Shown: piece after piece, positions 16,877-24,180 of the stretch | Layout of the letters: the number at the start of each line of letters is the position of its first letter | Numbering within the stretch: position 1 is the first letter of the stretch | Assembly (NCBI RefSeq): GCF_031844685.1 | Contig: NZ_CP134605.1 | Span: 4,709,001 to 4,773,000, forward strand | Length of the DNA: 64,000 bases | Reading direction: 5' to 3' | Origin: Streptomyces sp. ITFR-21 | GTDB lineage: Bacteria; Actinomycetota; Actinomycetes; Streptomycetales; Streptomycetaceae | The notes under the pieces: generated by a model | The model's input: only the letters and a program-made list of their open reading frames with translations | Database searches by the model: none | What the model was told of the DNA's origin: nothing | Translations under genes and position numbers: made by a program

Positions 16877-16914
16877 CTATCCCCGCTGTCACAACCCGAT
16901 GGAAAGATGCCCAC

Positions 16915-17718
16915 ATGACCGAGACCACCGAAAACGACCGCGTTCCGTTCCTGCCGGAAGTCAATCCGCAGTTCCCGTTGCTGTACGTCGTCATCGCGGC
17001 GCACCTGGGGATCTACCGGTTCAAGGAGAGGGACCGTGCCGAGAACCTGCGCCGGGTGAAGAAGGTTTTCCAGACGTACGGCGACCTCGGCATCCCGCTG
17101 CTGACCAAGAACGGCGGCGAACCCTTCACGGCCGAGGACATCACGGACGAGATGATCGCCCGGCATGACGGACTGGTCACCGGCGAGCAGGAGTGGGATG
17201 TCGAGACGTTCGAAGACCACCTGCTGAACATCGTCTCCAACCACACCGGCGTGCCGCGCATCAGTTACCTGCGGATCATCCGGCAGGGTCCGATCAATCT
17301 CGGCCGGCCGAGCGAGATCCACCAGGAGGTCAACGACCGCCACAGGTCCGAGGTGCGCCGCGTCGAGGTCTACGCCGACGGGCGGCATCTGTGGCGCCAG
17401 GACGGCGAGTTCGGGGAGGGCACGGCCGAGGAGGAGTTCACGGAATCCGAGACCGTCTGGCCGCTGTCCGTCCTCAACCAGCGTGACGGCCAGAGCGCGG
17501 AGACGACCACGGCCGATGAGTTCGAACGGCTGTGGGAACGGGCCACCAGCGAGGAGTGCGGCTGGCCGCAGAAGTTCAAGGCCGAGCCCGTAGTGACCGA
17601 CCTGGAGGACGCGGAGGTCGTCACCTGCTCCCGCACGAAGGAAGAGGGTTCGGCGTTCTGTGCGGAGCACGGGGAGATGGCCCGGCGCGTCTTCCCGGCG
17701 CTCTTCCCCACTGCCTGA
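16915..17718 (+). CDS. hypothetical protein
   Basis: ATG 16915 with a weak GGAAAG site. The 267-residue product has a hydrophobic stretch FPLLYVVIAAHLGIY near residue 20, too short and too isolated to call a membrane helix with confidence, then helical and acidic regions and a C-terminal Cys pair (TCSRT...AFCAEH). It begins right after a terminator, so it likely has its own promoter. Function unknown. Confidence 0.6.
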   Translation: MTETTENDRVPFLPEVNPQFPLLYVVIAAHLGIYRFKERDRAENLRRVKKVFQTYGDLGIPLLTKNGGEPFTAEDITDEMIARHDGLVTGEQEWDVETFEDHLLNIVSNHTGVPRISYLRIIRQGPINLGRPSEIHQEVNDRHRSEVRRVEVYADGRHLWRQDGEFGEGTAEEEFTESETVWPLSVLNQRDGQSAETTTADEFERLWERATSEECGWPQKFKAEPVVTDLEDAEVVTCSRTKEEGSAFCAEHGEMARRVFPALFPTA

Positions 17719-17943
17719 ACCGCCCAGCCGGCCACGGACACCACCGCAACGTGAACAGCGCACCCAGGTCGCGAGACACTGGGGGCACACGTCGAGCGGA
17801 CACCGTGGCCGGCTGACGCTTCTGCTGCCTCCTTCGCCGGCCCATCCGTCCTACGGTGGCGGGTGGGCCGGAGTGGGATGCTGCCGAAAGTGCGGTAACC
17901 GGCCGATGCCGACGAAACGACCCCAACGACATAGGAGAGCGAA

Positions 17944-18264
17944 GTGGCTCCCGGCTCGGGCTACCGCATGAAGTACGTCGATGCCGACATGAAAGAACAG
18001 GCGATCAGAGAGCGGTCAATCAGTCGGCTTGCGCATGTCGAAGAACATGCTGGCGAGGATGGCCTGGGCCGCTTCGAGATCCGCAAGGCCACCGGCGAAC
18101 TGTGGGACGCCCACGAGGTTCGAGCACTCCAGGAGCGGGGCCTGTGGGACGTCGAGTGGCTCGAAGCCGAGGACGAAAAACACGAAGGCGGCTGGCGGAT
18201 TCTCGGCCTGACAGAGGTCGGACGCAACGTGCTGAAGAAATGGCGAGACCGCGAGACCGCGTGA
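17944..18264 (+). CDS. small winged-helix-like protein
   Basis: GTG 17944 behind AGGAGAG. The 106-residue product has helices (HEVRALQERGLWDVEW) followed by a wing-like hairpin and ILGLTEVGRNVLKKW. The pattern L-x-x-RGL...GW-x-I-x-x-LT-x-x-GR is typical of winged-helix C-termini and recurs in the C-terminal parts of the two Lsr2-type proteins downstream. I infer a DNA-binding or dimerisation role. Confidence 0.55.
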   Translation: MAPGSGYRMKYVDADMKEQAIRERSISRLAHVEEHAGEDGLGRFEIRKATGELWDAHEVRALQERGLWDVEWLEAEDEKHEGGWRILGLTEVGRNVLKKWRDRETA

Positions 18265-18786
18265 AAATATATGTGTGAAACGGTCTAAAAAATCGGCATC
18301 GCTACGAAAAAAGCGAGCAGCACGAACGCCTGTCGGTGCCGCCACCGGGAGCTGCGATCGGAGCTGGCCGTGTGCCCTCCCGGCGATGCCGGGCCCGTTG
18401 CGGTGGGGCGCGTACGGAGCCACGGGGGGCAGGGTCAGACTCGCTGCCTCCTCGTACGGCACTTGCATGATCGTTTAGGATCGACCTCGTGCGGTCACGC
18501 AACCCCCAAGGCTTTGACGTCGAAAAAATGGTTATGCCGTCGCCCGAATGGGTGACGGAGGCAACCTAAGACGCTTGGATGCACTCCGCGTTTCACATAA
18601 AAGCGACCATCGGTGTGAGACGGCGCACGCCCCTGGGGGCATATGCGCGCTCGTGCGCCCAGCGAGTGTTTAACGCCTGATTGCCACATACCAGAGAAAA
18701 TACCGGCCAACGCAGGGATTCTCTCAGCCTTGGCCGCTACAGTGCGGCCCCGGGTAGTAATTTCGCAACGCCTTGGAGGACAAGAC
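18265..18786. other. 522-bp intergenic region with regulatory element
   Basis: No convincing gene; a 67-codon frame at 18275 lacks a ribosome-binding site. It holds A/T-rich stretches after 18264 and palindromic element copy 2 near 18541, and leads into the first Lsr2-type gene. Likely a promoter and control region. Confidence 0.5.
18534..18556 (+). promoter_or_regulatory. palindromic element, copy 2
   Basis: ATGCC, two bases, then CGCCCGAATGGGTG at 18541-18554 and AC. The first and second copies agree over about 23 bases apart from the two spacer bases and one arm base. It lies about 230 bases before the Lsr2-type gene at 18787. Confidence 0.6.
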
Positions 18787-19479
18787 ATGGCGCAGAAGGT
18801 CCGGGTCCGACTCGTCGACGATCTGGATGGGAGCGAAGCCCACGAGACGGTGACCTTCGCGCTCGACGGCAAGCCGAGGGAAATCGAACTCTCTCACGAA
18901 AACGCAGCCAGGTTTCGTCGCCTCCTCGACCCATTCATGGAGGCAAGCCGTCCCGCCAAGTCCACGAACCTCGCAGCCAAGGGAACGCCTCCAGTCACCC
19001 AGGCCGCGCTCCGCGAGGAGGGCATCCGCATCCGAGAATGGGCAGATCGGCACCACCTACCCATCAACCCTCTCGGACGCATCCCTCAAAAGACCCGCAA
19101 AGCCTGGGAGCAGCACGTCAAGCACGGCGACCGGAGTCTGCTCGACTCGCTGCTTGAACGGGCCGGCATCGACCCAAACGCTGCCTCTACGACCGAACCA
19201 CGCAAAGTCGTCAGCATCCGGCAAGGCACAGCCACAACCGAAGACCACCTCGAACGCCAAGCCCGCGCCGTCGGCAAACTGTCGGAACCCCAGTGCAAGC
19301 GCCTGCGAGAGACCTGCGCCGGGGACGGAACAGCAACTGCCGCCGACCCCACAGACCGGAGCAGCTACGAAGCACTCCGCCGCCGTGGCTGCATGGATCT
19401 AACGGCCGAAGGCACCTACGTCGTCACAGACGTGGGACGAACCTGGCTCCGCCTCAACAAAGAGCCTCTATCAGCCTGA
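18787..19479 (+). CDS. Lsr2-family nucleoid-associated silencer with C-terminal winged-helix-like extension
   Basis: Start ATG 18787 follows GGAGGA; the in-frame ATG at 18643 is not needed. Residues 1-55 match the Lsr2 dimerisation domain (MAQKVRVRLVDDLDG, TVTFALDGK). Residues 78-111 match the Lsr2 DNA-binding domain (IREWADRHHLPIN, GRIP), but the usual RGR clamp is LGR at 96-98. Standard Lsr2 proteins are about 110 residues; this one has 230, the extra part ending in a winged-helix-like segment (YEALRRRGCMDL, VVTDVGRTWL). Lsr2 proteins coat A/T-rich foreign DNA and silence it. Palindromic element copy 2 lies upstream. I am confident in the Lsr2 assignment, less in the extension. Confidence 0.85.
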   Translation: MAQKVRVRLVDDLDGSEAHETVTFALDGKPREIELSHENAARFRRLLDPFMEASRPAKSTNLAAKGTPPVTQAALREEGIRIREWADRHHLPINPLGRIPQKTRKAWEQHVKHGDRSLLDSLLERAGIDPNAASTTEPRKVVSIRQGTATTEDHLERQARAVGKLSEPQCKRLRETCAGDGTATAADPTDRSSYEALRRRGCMDLTAEGTYVVTDVGRTWLRLNKEPLSA

Positions 19480-19580
19480 CGCGTCGCCCTCGGTCTCGCA
19501 GCCCGCCCCTGCTGCGAGGCTCTGCCCACCTCCCAAACCAACCCACCCGCTGGAGCAAGACCAACAGCGGACGCACACAG

Positions 19581-19607
19581 GGCCCCGCCAACCAAGCGGG
19601 GCCTTTT
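19581..19607 (+). terminator. rho-independent terminator
   Basis: GGCCCCGC (19581-19588) pairs with GCGGGGCC (19596-19603), followed by TTTT. It separates the two Lsr2-type genes into different transcripts. Confidence 0.85.
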
Positions 19608-19635
19608 GCATGCCCACACATAGAAAGAGCCCGCC

Positions 19636-20535
19636 ATGAAGAAGACCGTCATCACCCTCGTCGACGACCTCGACCCCACCGGCCAGACCGAAGCCGTCGA
19701 GACCGTGCAATTCGCCCTGGACGGAGTCACCTACGAGATCGACCTCAGCGCCGACAACGCCCACGTGCTCCGCGCCCGACTCAAGGAGTTCCGCCAAGCC
19801 GCCCGCGTCACGGCCAAGACGCGGACCACCAGGCCCCGCCCCATGGAAACCGACGCCGGCCCCGGGGCCACCCTCAGCCGCCACCAGAACGGTGTCGACC
19901 CCGCCGAGGCACGAGCCTGGGCCATCTCGCACGGCCTCATTCCCGAGAACCAGCGCGGAGTACTGGCCAAGAAATACAAGGACGCCTACAGCGCCTTCCA
20001 GCGCGGTGACGGCGGCCCGCTCAACGAACTCCTCCGCATCCCGCACCAGAGCGAAGAGGGCGACAAGGACTGGGACCCGGACGGCGACACGCCCGTCAAG
20101 CAGCTCGACCACTCCAAGGCCGTGAACGCCGCCACGCGCTCCGAGACCAAGGCCGCCGAGACGGCCGGAGAGACCGACGCCGCCGAGGCCGAAGCCCGCA
20201 GGCACTACCGGCCGATCACCCCCAGCGCCCGCATGGCCGACCCGAAGAAGTGGCAGCGCCGCACCGGGTACGGCAACACCCGTACCGACAAGATCGCCGA
20301 GTGGACGCTGACGGAACGCATCGCGGCCCTCAGCGACCAGAACCTCGGAATTCTCGGCCAGCTCGCTGGCGTGCTGCCCCTGGCCCGAGGGAACAAGGTC
20401 AGCTACCTCAAGACCAGCGACACCCGCCTGGAGAACATGGAGTTCATCGAGCAGGACCCCAACAGCCCGCACGGCTGGACCATCACGCCCTTCGGCCGCC
20501 ACGCCTACGCGGTGCGGACCAGCAAGGCCGCATGA
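19636..20535 (+). CDS. second Lsr2-family protein, divergent, with long C-terminal extension
   Basis: ATG 19636. Residues 1-55 follow the Lsr2 dimerisation pattern (VITLVDDLDPTG, ETVQFALDGVTYEIDL). Residues 91-114 keep the helix-helix outline of the DNA-binding domain (ARAWAISHGLIPENQ) but have RGV at 107-109 in place of RGR. The remaining 180 residues are an acidic linker and a C-terminal winged-helix-like part (ERIAALSDQNLGIL, WTITPFGRHAYAV). At 299 residues it is nearly three times a normal Lsr2. It is a diverged paralogue of the protein encoded just upstream, and may form mixed oligomers with it or with chromosomal Lsr2. Confidence 0.8.
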   Translation: MKKTVITLVDDLDPTGQTEAVETVQFALDGVTYEIDLSADNAHVLRARLKEFRQAARVTAKTRTTRPRPMETDAGPGATLSRHQNGVDPAEARAWAISHGLIPENQRGVLAKKYKDAYSAFQRGDGGPLNELLRIPHQSEEGDKDWDPDGDTPVKQLDHSKAVNAATRSETKAAETAGETDAAEAEARRHYRPITPSARMADPKKWQRRTGYGNTRTDKIAEWTLTERIAALSDQNLGILGQLAGVLPLARGNKVSYLKTSDTRLENMEFIEQDPNSPHGWTITPFGRHAYAVRTSKAA

Positions 20536-20573
20536 CCGTCGTTCTCACCGGACAGTATGAACGTGTGGTGAAG

Positions 20574-20596
20574 CCCGTAGCGAGCAACGCTGCGGG
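20574..20596 (+). terminator. hairpin after second Lsr2-type gene
   Basis: CCCGTAGCG at 20574-20582 pairs with CGCTGCGGG at 20588-20596 (one G-T pair), loop of five. It has no clear T-run. Confidence 0.5.
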
Positions 20597-20617
20597 CCAC
20601 CCACCAAGCCCGTGATA

Positions 20618-20638
20618 TTCACCCATTCGAGTGGCAGC
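20618..20638 (-). promoter_or_regulatory. palindromic element, copy 3 (inverted orientation)
   Basis: Read on the minus strand it is TGCCACTCGAATGGGTGAAT, matching copies 1 and 2 with one changed arm base. It lies 94 bases upstream of the GTG at 20727. Confidence 0.55.
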
Positions 20639-20726
20639 TAAACATTTCTCACAGGTGCGTTCCAGCCAGGCAACTTTGGCCGCTAGTTTAGCCAGAACGA
20701 AATTGGATCGCCCCTAGGAGTGACCG

Positions 20727-21158
20727 GTGCAAGACAAGCTCGTCACCGACGAAGAGGTCTACACATTCGTCGAGACGATCCCGCGCACACTCGCAGACTG
20801 CCTCAGCAAGGGCCACCACTGGGTGGCCTACGACTGGCACGGATGGAACGCCAAGGGCCACGAAGTCCGCAACCCCCGCAACGCCGTGGCCATCGACAAG
20901 ACCCAGCGATGCGACCGATGCGACATGCTCCGCCACACCACCCTCACAGTGGGCAGGCGAGGCCCCATCGACCGTACAGAATTCACCTACTCTCACCGCC
21001 ACCCCGCGCTCGTCAGCCCCGTCGGCGTCAGCCAGACCGGAATCAGCGTCCGCCGCGAAGTCGGCATGAACCAGCTCTGGGGAGAAATCGTCGACGCGCC
21101 CACCCCCCTCCGCAGCAGTCAGGAGACCAAGGAAAAGTCGGCCCGGGGCGCCGCCTGA
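20727..21158 (+). CDS. hypothetical protein with CxxC
   Basis: GTG 20727 behind TAGGAGTG. The 143-residue product has aromatic-rich GHHWVAYDWHGWNAKG and a CDRCDM knuckle. The stop shares one base with the next ATG (TGATG), so the two genes are coupled. It is preceded by palindromic element copy 3. No family recognised. Confidence 0.6.
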   Translation: MQDKLVTDEEVYTFVETIPRTLADCLSKGHHWVAYDWHGWNAKGHEVRNPRNAVAIDKTQRCDRCDMLRHTTLTVGRRGPIDRTEFTYSHRHPALVSPVGVSQTGISVRREVGMNQLWGEIVDAPTPLRSSQETKEKSARGAA

Positions 21159-21856
21159 TGGCCCGAGAACTCATCAACGTCACGAGCTGCGACTGGCACG
21201 CAGCTCTCCCCGACGCGGAAACGCCCACACCGGCCGGCCACGAGAGAACGCTGGAAAACGGAAAACAAGTCGACCTCTGCGGCTTCTGCGCCTGGCTGTT
21301 CGACTTCTACTACCCCCGTAGGGAGAGCGTCCTCGCGCTGCTTCAACCGGGTGTCCTCGACAGCTTCTTCCGCGCCGCCCGGGACACGAGTCCCCCACGT
21401 CGAGTGCCCGCACAGCTTGCCCTCCCCCCAGCCGGAAGACCCGCACTGGAGCCCGCACCCCTGACGGAACCCGAGGCAATCACCAGCATCCGAAACAAGC
21501 CCAGCAACGGAGACTGGAAAGACGACGTCGTACAGGTCAAGTGCCCCCTCCCGCACCGCGCCGACAAGCCCACTGGCTACTGGGTAGACATCCGGAACCG
21601 CACCGGCCACGCCCACAGCCACAAGAAGCCCGACGGCAGCCGCTACGAAGGCCCCGACATCGCCTTCGAACTCCAGCCAGAAGAGCGGTTCACTCACTAC
21701 TGCACCCTGCACCAGACGTGCGCAGAGCACGGCGGGTACGGCTTCCTCAGCGAAGCCTCCCGCGCCTCCCACATCCACAAAGCAGGCGCCTGGCAACCCT
21801 CCAGCCAGGAAGCCAAGGACGCAGCAGAAACCCGCCTCCACGCACACAGCGCATAA
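21158..21856 (+). CDS. hypothetical protein with His/Cys-rich C-terminus
   Basis: ATG 21158 overlaps the preceding TGA. The 232-residue product has CDWH at the start, a CGFC pair near residue 42, a Pro-rich middle and a C-terminal HYCTLHQTCAEHGGYG cluster that could bind zinc. The last part contains another exact copy of the 14-base dispersed repeat (21817-21830). A terminator shared with the convergent gene follows. Function unknown. Confidence 0.6.
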   Translation: MARELINVTSCDWHAALPDAETPTPAGHERTLENGKQVDLCGFCAWLFDFYYPRRESVLALLQPGVLDSFFRAARDTSPPRRVPAQLALPPAGRPALEPAPLTEPEAITSIRNKPSNGDWKDDVVQVKCPLPHRADKPTGYWVDIRNRTGHAHSHKKPDGSRYEGPDIAFELQPEERFTHYCTLHQTCAEHGGYGFLSEASRASHIHKAGAWQPSSQEAKDAAETRLHAHSA

Positions 21857-21871
21857 CCTCAGCGACAGGAA

Positions 21872-21911
21872 GAAGCCCCCGCTCGGCGTAGCCACGCGCC
21901 CCGGGGGCTTC
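21872..21911. terminator. terminator between convergent genes
   Basis: GAAGCCCCC at 21872-21880 pairs with GGGGGCTTC at 21903-21911. It lies between the plus-strand gene ending at 21856 and the minus-strand gene ending at 21927. Confidence 0.7.
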
Positions 21912-21926
21912 CCGGCGTTACAGGCT

Positions 21927-22499
21927 CTAACTGGTACGACGCCCTGATCCCAGCGTCGCGGGAATAATCACTGCATCCTCACGAACCGGACGGTGCCGAC
22001 GGACGTTCTCCAGGAGTGCACTCACCACCCGCGAATCGCCCACAGCAGCCTCGAACACCTCCGGCTCCAATGCTTCCGGAGCCCCTCCGTGCCACAGCGC
22101 CAGGTTCAACCGCCGCATTGCCTCAAGGTCATCGAGGTGTCCGCCCTCGGGCTCGCACCCCCATGGGCAAGCCAAGGCCGCGAAGACACCCCAAAGACGG
22201 CAGATCATCGGCCGCCCCTGATATACGCGGCAGCGGTGCGTCGTCAGGTCCAGAGCGGCACAGACCGTCGCCAGCGTCGGCTGGAGATTTCGGCCGGCCA
22301 AGTCGTAGCCAGCCTTCCGGGCCCGCTCCATTTCGACCGGGCTCGCAGGAAGTTTGCCACCGCAAGCAGACCAGCATTTTCCCTGGCATTGCAGCGCGGG
22401 AAGTTCGGCGTACACCCTCTCCAGGGCCGCCAGATTGGGCTTCCTGACCGGGGTATTCGCCAGCCGGAGCACCGCACCCAACAGTTCCTCACCGTCCAT
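21927..22499 (-). CDS. YkgJ-type cysteine-cluster protein (putative zinc/iron chelator)
   Basis: I place the start at the ATG complementary to 22497-22499; an in-frame GTG at 22508 is an alternative. The 190-residue product (from the ATG) has CQGKCWSACGG in the N-terminal third, Cys at VCAALDL and CRVYQGRPMICRLWG, then CPWGC. This order of Cys clusters is that of the YkgJ / CxxCxxCC family, thought to bind a metal centre; the reaction is unknown. Together with the gene at 505 it is the only minus-strand gene of the element, and it shares its upstream region and palindromic element copy 4 with the divergent gene at 22593. Confidence 0.75.
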   Translation of the reverse strand: MDGEELLGAVLRLANTPVRKPNLAALERVYAELPALQCQGKCWSACGGKLPASPVEMERARKAGYDLAGRNLQPTLATVCAALDLTTHRCRVYQGRPMICRLWGVFAALACPWGCEPEGGHLDDLEAMRRLNLALWHGGAPEALEPEVFEAAVGDSRVVSALLENVRRHRPVREDAVIIPATLGSGRRTS

Positions 22500-22535
22500 G
22501 CTCAGCACCCTAGGTGAGCGTCTGTCAGGGTGGTG

Positions 22536-22560
22536 CCAAGCTCACCCGTTCGGGTGGTGG
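22536..22560 (-). promoter_or_regulatory. palindromic element, copy 4, between divergent genes
   Basis: Core CACCCG-TT-CGGGTG at 22543-22556 (6-bp arms). On the minus strand it reads CCACCACCCGAACGGGTGAG, matching the other copies. It is 37 bases from the ATG at 22593 and 44 from the ATG at 22499. A TATGAT hexamer at 22579-22584 puts it next to the expected -35 position of the plus-strand gene, a repressor-like location. Confidence 0.6.
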
Positions 22561-22592
22561 TGTCCACATCTGCGAGGCTATGATCACGACGC

Positions 22593-22868
22593 ATGACGCA
22601 CCTGAAGGTGGTACCAAGACAACACGCTCACCTCGCCGCTGACCACATGTCGGCGGACGACATCCTGCGCTATCAGATGACGGCCCGACAGGTCGAGCGG
22701 ATGCTTCCCTCGGGGTCGGTGACGACCACTCTCACCCCCGCGCAGCTCGACTACCTCGCGGCCAAGCTCGGCGACGACGAGAGCCCCGTCGCGAGGGGTC
22801 TACGAGCGCTCCTGGACCTCGACGAGCGCCTCGACACGGCAAACCCGCAGGTCAGCGCCTCATCGTGA
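22593..22868 (+). CDS. small hypothetical protein at element edge
   Basis: ATG 22593 has no ribosome-binding site but lies 9 bases after TATGAT, so it is probably translated from a leaderless message. The 91-residue product is helical, with LTPAQLDYLAAKLGDD resembling short DNA- or protein-binding helices. It is the last gene of the element; its TGA is about 20 bases from the truncated LOG gene. Function unknown. Confidence 0.55.
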   Translation: MTHLKVVPRQHAHLAADHMSADDILRYQMTARQVERMLPSGSVTTTLTPAQLDYLAAKLGDDESPVARGLRALLDLDERLDTANPQVSASS

Positions 22869-23163
22869 TACTCGTGTTGACGAGCACTCCATGTTCGTCA
22901 AGTACGCGCGCGGTTTCGTCGTGCTGCCCGGCGGCTTCGGCACTCTCGACGAGCTCTTCGAGGCGCTCACCCTCGTCCAGACGAAGAAGGTCACCCGCTT
23001 CCCGATCGTGCTGTTCGGCACCGGGTACTGGGGCGGCCTGGCCTCCTGGATCCGCTCCACCCTCGTCGCCGAGGGCAAGGCGTCCGCCGCCGACCTGGAG
23101 CTCTTCCACATCACCGACGACGTGGACGAGGCGGTGGCCCTGGTGACGAAGGAGACCGCCTAG
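22864..23163 (+). pseudogene. truncated LOG-family (TIGR00730) lysine-decarboxylase-like protein, C-terminal part
   Basis: From 22891 the frame encodes 90 residues beginning MFVKYARGFVVLPGGFGT and LDELFEALTL. PGGxGTxxE is the signature nucleotide-binding motif of LOG proteins (cytokinin riboside monophosphate phosphoribohydrolases, Rv1205 in M. tuberculosis). Full-length relatives have roughly 180-250 residues and a Rossmann N-terminal half, which is missing here. The mobile element has replaced the upstream part. Expression of the fragment is possible only from element sequence; enzyme activity is unlikely. The family is certain, the integration explanation is inference. Confidence 0.85.
22869..22890. 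other. element/chromosome junction (attachment-site candidate)
   Basis: The element's last gene stops at 22868. From 22891 onward the reading frame is that of a LOG-family protein, and the codons just before it (R-V-D-E-H-S) do not match the residues I expect ahead of MFVKYA in this family. The crossover therefore lies at or near 22,885-22,900. Exact att borders cannot be defined without the left end. Confidence 0.55.
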
Positions 23164-23203
23164 GCGGGCACGGCGGGCGGCGCCGCCCGCCCCCGGACGC
23201 CGC

Positions 23204-23263
23204 CGCCTCCTCCTCCCTCTCCGGCCTCGCAGCCGCACGCACCGGACCCCGCTCCTCGACCCG
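23204..23263. repeat. dispersed intergenic repeat, copy A
   Basis: The segment containing CGGCCTCGCA and CGCACGCACCGGACCCCGCT, then CGACCC, recurs with small changes at 50913-50970. Both copies follow the 3' end of a plus-strand gene and precede a minus-strand gene end. Confidence 0.6.
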
Positions 23264-23284
23264 CGCGGCTCCACGCGGCGGGCC

Positions 23285-24148
23285 CTAGGCCAGGCCGCGG
23301 CGGGCGACCGCCGGCGGGCGGTCGCCCGCGATGGACGCCACCATGTCCAGCACCTGGCGGGTCTCGGCGACCTCGTGCACGCGGTAGACCCGCGCCCCCA
23401 GCCACGCCGAGACCGCCGTCGCGGCGAGCGTCCCGACCAGCCGTTCCTTGACCGGCCGGTCGAGCGTCTCGCCCACGAAGTCCTTGTTGGACAGCGACAC
23501 CAGCACCGGCCACCCGGTCGCGGTCATCTCCGGCAGCCGCCGGGTCGCCTCCAGGGAGTGCCGGGTGTTCTTGCCGAAGTCGTGCCCGGGGTCGATCAGC
23601 ACCGCGTCCCTGCGCACCCCGAGCCGCACCGCCCGCTCGGCGAGGGCGCAGGTGGCCCGCACGATGTCGGCCATCACGTCGGCGTACGCCACCCGGTGCG
23701 GCCGGGTCCGCGGCCGGGCGCCGCCGGTGTGCGTGCACACCAGGCCCACCCCGTGCCGGGCGGCGGTCTCCGCGAGCCGGGGGTCCACCCCGCCCCACGC
23801 GTCGTTCAGCAGGTCCGCGCCCGCCTCGCAGACCGCCTCGCCGACCTCATGCCGCCAGGTGTCCACGCTGATCACCACGCCGGGGTGGCGGCGCCGCACC
23901 TCGGCGACGAAGGCGGCCGTCCGGCGGATCTCCTCGGCCGCCGAGACCTCCGCGCCGGGACCGGCCTTCACCCCGCCGACGTCGATGATCGCGGCGCCCT
24001 CGGCGACCGCGTGCGCGACGCGTTCCAGCGCCGGTTCGTCGGTGAACGTGGCCCCTTGGTCGTAGAACGAGTCCGGGGTACGGTTGACGATCGCCATGAT
24101 CACCGGCTCCCGCTCGCCGAATTCCCGGGTGCCCAACCGAAGTGCCAC
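23285..24148 (-). CDS. folP2: dihydropteroate synthase family protein, FolP2 type
   Basis: GTG start (complement of 24146-24148) behind GAGGAG. The 287-residue TIM-barrel protein has MAIVNRTPDSFYDQG at the N-terminus, IIDVGG, SVDTWR, NDAWGG, DPGHDFGKN and LVSLSNKDFVG, the ordered DHPS motifs. The N-R-T in place of N-V-T in the first motif is the mark of actinobacterial FolP2 proteins, whose mycobacterial members have not been shown to make dihydropteroate. The neighbours (DivIVA-domain protein, tag) match Rv1207, Rv1209 and Rv1210, supporting this. A substrate other than pABA is possible. Confidence 0.85.
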   Translation of the reverse strand: MALRLGTREFGEREPVIMAIVNRTPDSFYDQGATFTDEPALERVAHAVAEGAAIIDVGGVKAGPGAEVSAAEEIRRTAAFVAEVRRRHPGVVISVDTWRHEVGEAVCEAGADLLNDAWGGVDPRLAETAARHGVGLVCTHTGGARPRTRPHRVAYADVMADIVRATCALAERAVRLGVRRDAVLIDPGHDFGKNTRHSLEATRRLPEMTATGWPVLVSLSNKDFVGETLDRPVKERLVGTLAATAVSAWLGARVYRVHEVAETRQVLDMVASIAGDRPPAVARRGLA

Positions 24149-24180
24149 TGCCGCTCCTCATCTCAGACTCATGCGATCGT

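Larger units (their letters stand above)
1..22890. mobile_element. integrated mobile element, right-hand portion (left end outside window)
   Basis: This block differs from the flanking chromosome in base composition (lower GC, more A/T in third codon positions and intergenic DNA), in gene style (dozens of short unrecognised genes nearly all on the plus strand) and in ending abruptly inside a LOG-family gene. It carries two Lsr2-type silencer genes and a repeated palindromic element at its right end, features typical of horizontally acquired actinobacterial DNA. No integrase, relaxase, FtsK/Tra, replication or virion gene is visible, so a prophage, phage-plasmid or integrative conjugative element all remain possible. 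The left end and presumed recombination module lie before position 1. Identity as a mobile element is inference from composition plus the truncated host gene. Confidence 0.75.

Noticed and set aside
18275..18478. 67-codon frame between the winged-helix-like gene and the first Lsr2-type gene
   Set aside because: No ribosome-binding site; Arg/Ser/Ala low-complexity translation.
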